This document shows positions 63,094 through 64,000 of a stretch of DNA of 64,000 nt, in pieces. Numbering within the stretch: the stretch's first letter is position 1; each line of letters begins with the position of its first letter. The stretch spans positions 1,178,001 through 1,242,000 of the forward strand of contig NW_023501041.1 in assembly GCF_014066305.1 (NCBI RefSeq). Reading direction: 5' to 3'. The position numbers were made by a program, and so were the translations under genes. The notes beneath the pieces were generated by a model that searched no databases, was not told the origin of the DNA, and was given only the letters and a program-made list of their open reading frames with translations. The stretch is from Letharia columbiana. Taxonomy: Eukaryota > Ascomycota > Lecanoromycetes > Lecanorales > Parmeliaceae.

Positions 63094-63954
63094 TCATGCT
63101 TCATCTCTATCCTTTGCCACCCACACATGCCGATCGTCCAAAGTCCCGTACGTATGTGAGGTTGCTGAAGAATCTTCTTCCCTCCGACTATTGCTTTCAT
63201 CCCATTGCTGGGCCTCCTCAGAATCTTCATGCATTTTACCTACATTACCTGGCTCATCATCGCCGTCACCGATTGCGAAGTCTGAGCCAGACGCTGGGTC
63301 GATTCTGCCCGGCTCGAAGCCTTCGCGCACGACTTCTCCTTCATTCTCGTCCTCGTAAGTTCGACTAAGGGAGCGTCAGACACTGTTCTTGTAATTTCAA
63401 GCCCGGACTTACATGTAGTGTTTGGTCTCATCCTCGTTCCATGCAGAACCCCCTTCTTTCCTAGCTCTGACGCGCTCAGTCTCCTCAGCTTCCGTGTCTT
63501 CGACCATTAGATCAATTAGCTGACTCCTACCCGACCTGGCGGAGTGAGATGATGAAGATTCTTCTCGGAGCATTCCATCCAAAAGTGGGGCTCGAGACCG
63601 CGATTTGGACTTGCCTTTATCAAGGTCCTTCTGAATGTTGCTGGCTCGTCGTTCTCGATTCGCCTTTGTTGGCTGCAAGAGATTTCTATTGGTCGACGTG
63701 GTAATGAGTCCAGGGTCGGCGCCGAGCCACCTGTCGGCGGCTGGCACATGAGCAGTTATGACCGGGTACTACGCTCTTTTCAGTAGCTGAGGGTTGTGAC
63801 AAGATAGAGGGAGACAGCCTACATTCCAGTCTCCGAACTCCAAAGCTTTAGCGGTGGTAAAAAGCCTTTCGTCCTCTGCGTCAAGCTTCGCTTCATCAGC
63901 TTCATCGATTCCGGTATCTTCGTGTAGGTCTCTTCCACGCTTAGAAGTACTCAT
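63094..63954 (-). CDS. Unrecognised acidic protein, three exons
   Basis: Exon 1 63954-63823, intron 63822-63769 (54 nt, GTAGGC...GTAG), exon 2 63768-63413, intron 63412-63365 (48 nt, GTAAGT...TTAG with a CTGAC branch-like sequence), exon 3 63364-63094. The three pieces join in frame to 252 residues. I do not recognise the family. What can be seen: an acidic N-terminus (DEADEAKLDAEDERLF), a basic middle (about 80-100, KANRERRASNIQKDLDKGKS), a Ser-rich segment (about 110-125), and a strongly acidic, glycine-containing C-terminal third ending WVAKDRDEA. There are no membrane segments or signal peptide. Such charged, low-complexity proteins are often nuclear, but that is inference. The ATG has A at -3. 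However, the frame stays open upstream through the window edge, so the gene may start beyond 64000. It lies upstream of the Whi5-like gene in the same direction. Confidence 0.6.
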
Positions 63955-64000
63955 AGTCGCTGCTCGACTCGGTCCTCCGCTGCCACCAAGGAGAGGCGTT
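63955..64000. other. Window edge: 5' flank or further coding sequence of the acidic-protein gene
   Basis: 46 bp of balanced composition. On the minus strand it is open in frame with the ATG at 63954 (Gly/Ser/Pro-rich), so it may be 5' UTR or the end of an earlier exon. Confidence 0.4.

Noticed and set aside
62910..63368. 152-codon plus-strand frame
   Set aside because: Overlaps exon 3 of the three-exon gene in antisense and has composition expected from the reverse of an acidic coding sequence.
1..64000. tRNA, rRNA, CRISPR arrays, bacterial-type operons
   Set aside because: None seen. The DNA is fungal nuclear, with spliceosomal introns and RIP-mutated retrotransposons.

Overview
The window is a piece of a filamentous ascomycete (Pezizomycotina-type) nuclear genome. 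About 61 kb is an extremely AT-rich, transposon-filled block. It carries the visible signature of repeat-induced point mutation (RIP): CpA/TpG are nearly absent, TpA dominates, CpG survives, and reading frames are shattered by stops that look like CAG>TAG or TGG>TAG. At about 60.99 kb the composition changes abruptly to balanced GC. The last 3 kb holds two intron-bearing genes on the minus strand. I cannot assign a species from the sequence.

Layout: 1-3037 unassigned AT-rich remnants; 3038-3606 a small inverted-repeat element (MITE-like); 4591-4780 a GC-richer island; 4781-6105 a reverse copy of a Helitron-like repeat ('B'); 6106-11975 a plus-strand Copia remnant split by a second B copy (9453-11886); 11976-17670 unassigned decay with a roughly 340-bp A/T homopolymer tract; 17671-25429 and about 25605-32856 two minus-strand Copia elements sharing an LTR, the first carrying the second MITE copy; 32857-35070, 42314-44883 and 51505-54.9 kb pieces of an older unassigned sequence ('E'). 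E is interrupted by a Gypsy/chromovirus element (35071-42308, TSD ATAGT) and by a second Copia family (44884-51499, TSD ATTAT). From 55.0 to 59.86 kb lies a rearranged Copia copy with an almost unmutated B element (57550-59689) inserted in it.

The two genes are a Whi5/Nrm1-like G1/S transcriptional repressor (61102-62587) and an unrecognised acidic protein (63094-63954). For both, a splice model restores a continuous frame. The repressor's 3' end is only about 110 bp from the edge of the RIP-mutated block.

The most interesting item is repeat family B. Its termini are TC/TTAG...CTTG, it has a subterminal hairpin, and its insertion leaves no target-site duplication. For one copy this is shown by exact comparison with an uninterrupted Copia copy in the same window. 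It looks like a non-autonomous Helitron-like family with an internal tandem-repeat cassette. One copy is essentially free of RIP inside a heavily mutated host element.
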